From Chloroflexi bacterium UBA4733 (GTDB taxonomy: Bacteria > Chloroflexota > UBA4733): a stretch of DNA of 23,840 bases. Below are positions 23,402-23,840 of the stretch, piece by piece (the stretch's first letter is position 1; each line of letters opens with the position of its first letter). The notes under the pieces are model-generated. The model ran no database searches and was not told where the DNA came from. It worked only from the letters and a program-made list of their open reading frames with translations. The translations under genes and the position numbers were made by a program. The stretch spans positions 314 through 24,153 of the forward strand of contig DHIZ01000349.1 in assembly GCA_002404055.1 (NCBI GenBank), in the 5' to 3' direction.

Positions 23402-23454
23402 TGCTTGGAGGGCGCGGGAGGTACCTATGCAGCAATTCCCGCGCCCTCCAAGCA
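23402..23454 (-). repeat. 18-bp inverted repeat between the SBP and permease genes
   Basis: Arms 23402-23419 and 23437-23454 are perfectly complementary with a 17-nt loop. It begins 2 nt after the SBP stop in the transcript. No T-tract follows, so it probably stabilises the SBP message or partly attenuates read-through. That would give more SBP than permease, as stem-loops do in other binding-protein operons. Confidence 0.85.
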
Positions 23455-23456
23455 CG

Positions 23457-23840
23457 CTACTTGCCGTTGAACTGCTTCACGATTGCTTCGATCTTCGCCT
23501 GCCCCTGGGCCACGGCGTCCTTGACCGCGGCGCCCTTGAGGATCGCCGCCATCGTGTCGGTAAAGACCACTGCCTGGCCCACTGAATCCACCCACAGAAG
23601 AGGGTTGGGCGCCGGGAGGTAGTTGGCGAACTGGTCCTTGCTATAGACGTTGGCCTTGAAAAGCAGGTCGATGTTATTCGGCGCCTTGGTGACGGGATCG
23701 GTATCCCAGCCCCAGTCGTAGCCAGGTGTGACGTAGCCCTGGCTAGTGGCGAAGATCTTGGTCTGGATGTCCTTCGACAGCATGTACTGGATCATCGCCT
23801 TGGTGGCGTCGACGTTCTTGGCGCCCTGCATCAGGTAGAA
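23457..23840 (-). CDS. Sugar ABC transporter substrate-binding protein (SBP3), partial
   Basis: The C-terminal 127 residues of a family-1 solute-binding protein; the frame runs off the window edge, so the signal peptide and start are not seen. Typical end features are ATKAMIQYMLSKDIQTKIFATSQGYVTPGY and the final amphipathic helix TDTMAAILKGAAVKDAVAQGQAKIEAIV. It is the first known gene of the operon with the fused permease and presumably supplies its substrate. It differs clearly from SBP1 and SBP2 in its C-terminus, so it is a distinct system. The ATG at 23831 is internal, as coding continues upstream. Confidence 0.9.
   Translation of the reverse strand, partial: FYLMQGAKNVDATKAMIQYMLSKDIQTKIFATSQGYVTPGYDWGWDTDPVTKAPNNIDLLFKANVYSKDQFANYLPAPNPLLWVDSVGQAVVFTDTMAAILKGAAVKDAVAQGQAKIEAIVKQFNGK

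Overview
This is a high-GC bacterial segment, most likely from the Chloroflexota, with an actinobacterium as the second choice. The assignment is an inference. It rests on sugar-binding lipoproteins whose lipobox is followed by long Ala/Thr/Val linkers, on the DipZ-type CcdA-thioredoxin fusion, on a three-domain sugar-nucleotidyltransferase, and on the general style of the LacI and ABC sugar genes. I saw no rRNA, tRNA, CRISPR array, transposase or phage gene.

Left third (1-8.1 kb): a decaying array of paralogous sugar-uptake modules. Each ancestral module seems to be a solute-binding-protein (SBP) gene leftward and a LacI-family gene rightward, with a shared promoter and operator between them. 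SBP1 (101-1669, -) faces a lacI remnant (1774 onward) that runs into the 3' end of another broken SBP gene (1849-2307, -). SBP2 (2508-4022, -) faces an intact lacI (4248-5399), which overlaps by 4 bp a FAD-dependent oxidoreductase (5396-6931). A second intact lacI (7003-8103) follows. Four near-identical operator-like sites (core AAACCGGTTT, usually followed by GCAA) sit in these three control regions. The third also keeps a leftward promoter with no SBP gene in front of it.

Middle (8.2-13.6 kb): an aldo/keto reductase, a small ribbon-helix-helix/PIN toxin-antitoxin pair with a promoter that predicts a leaderless mRNA, a zinc-dependent sugar/polyol-type dehydrogenase, and argF-argH for arginine synthesis.

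Right (13.7-23.8 kb): leftward genes for a mannose-1-phosphate guanylyltransferase-like protein fused to a degenerate phosphomannomutase domain, a soluble dolichol-phosphate-mannose-synthase-like GT2 enzyme, and a membrane histidine kinase. A single-domain response regulator diverges from the kinase. Next come a DipZ-like protein, a 648-residue natural fusion of both permease halves of a sugar ABC transporter, and the C-terminal part of its SBP (cut by the window edge).

The most unusual structure is a set of four long, nearly perfect inverted repeats at gene 3' ends (12063-12173, 13555-13658, 19449-19600, 23402-23454). In three of them a stop codon lies inside the left arm. In two of them each arm is itself a palindrome. 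They look like small mobile or folding elements that settle at gene ends. The other noteworthy items are the decayed LacI/SBP array with its orphan promoter and the one-chain ABC permease.
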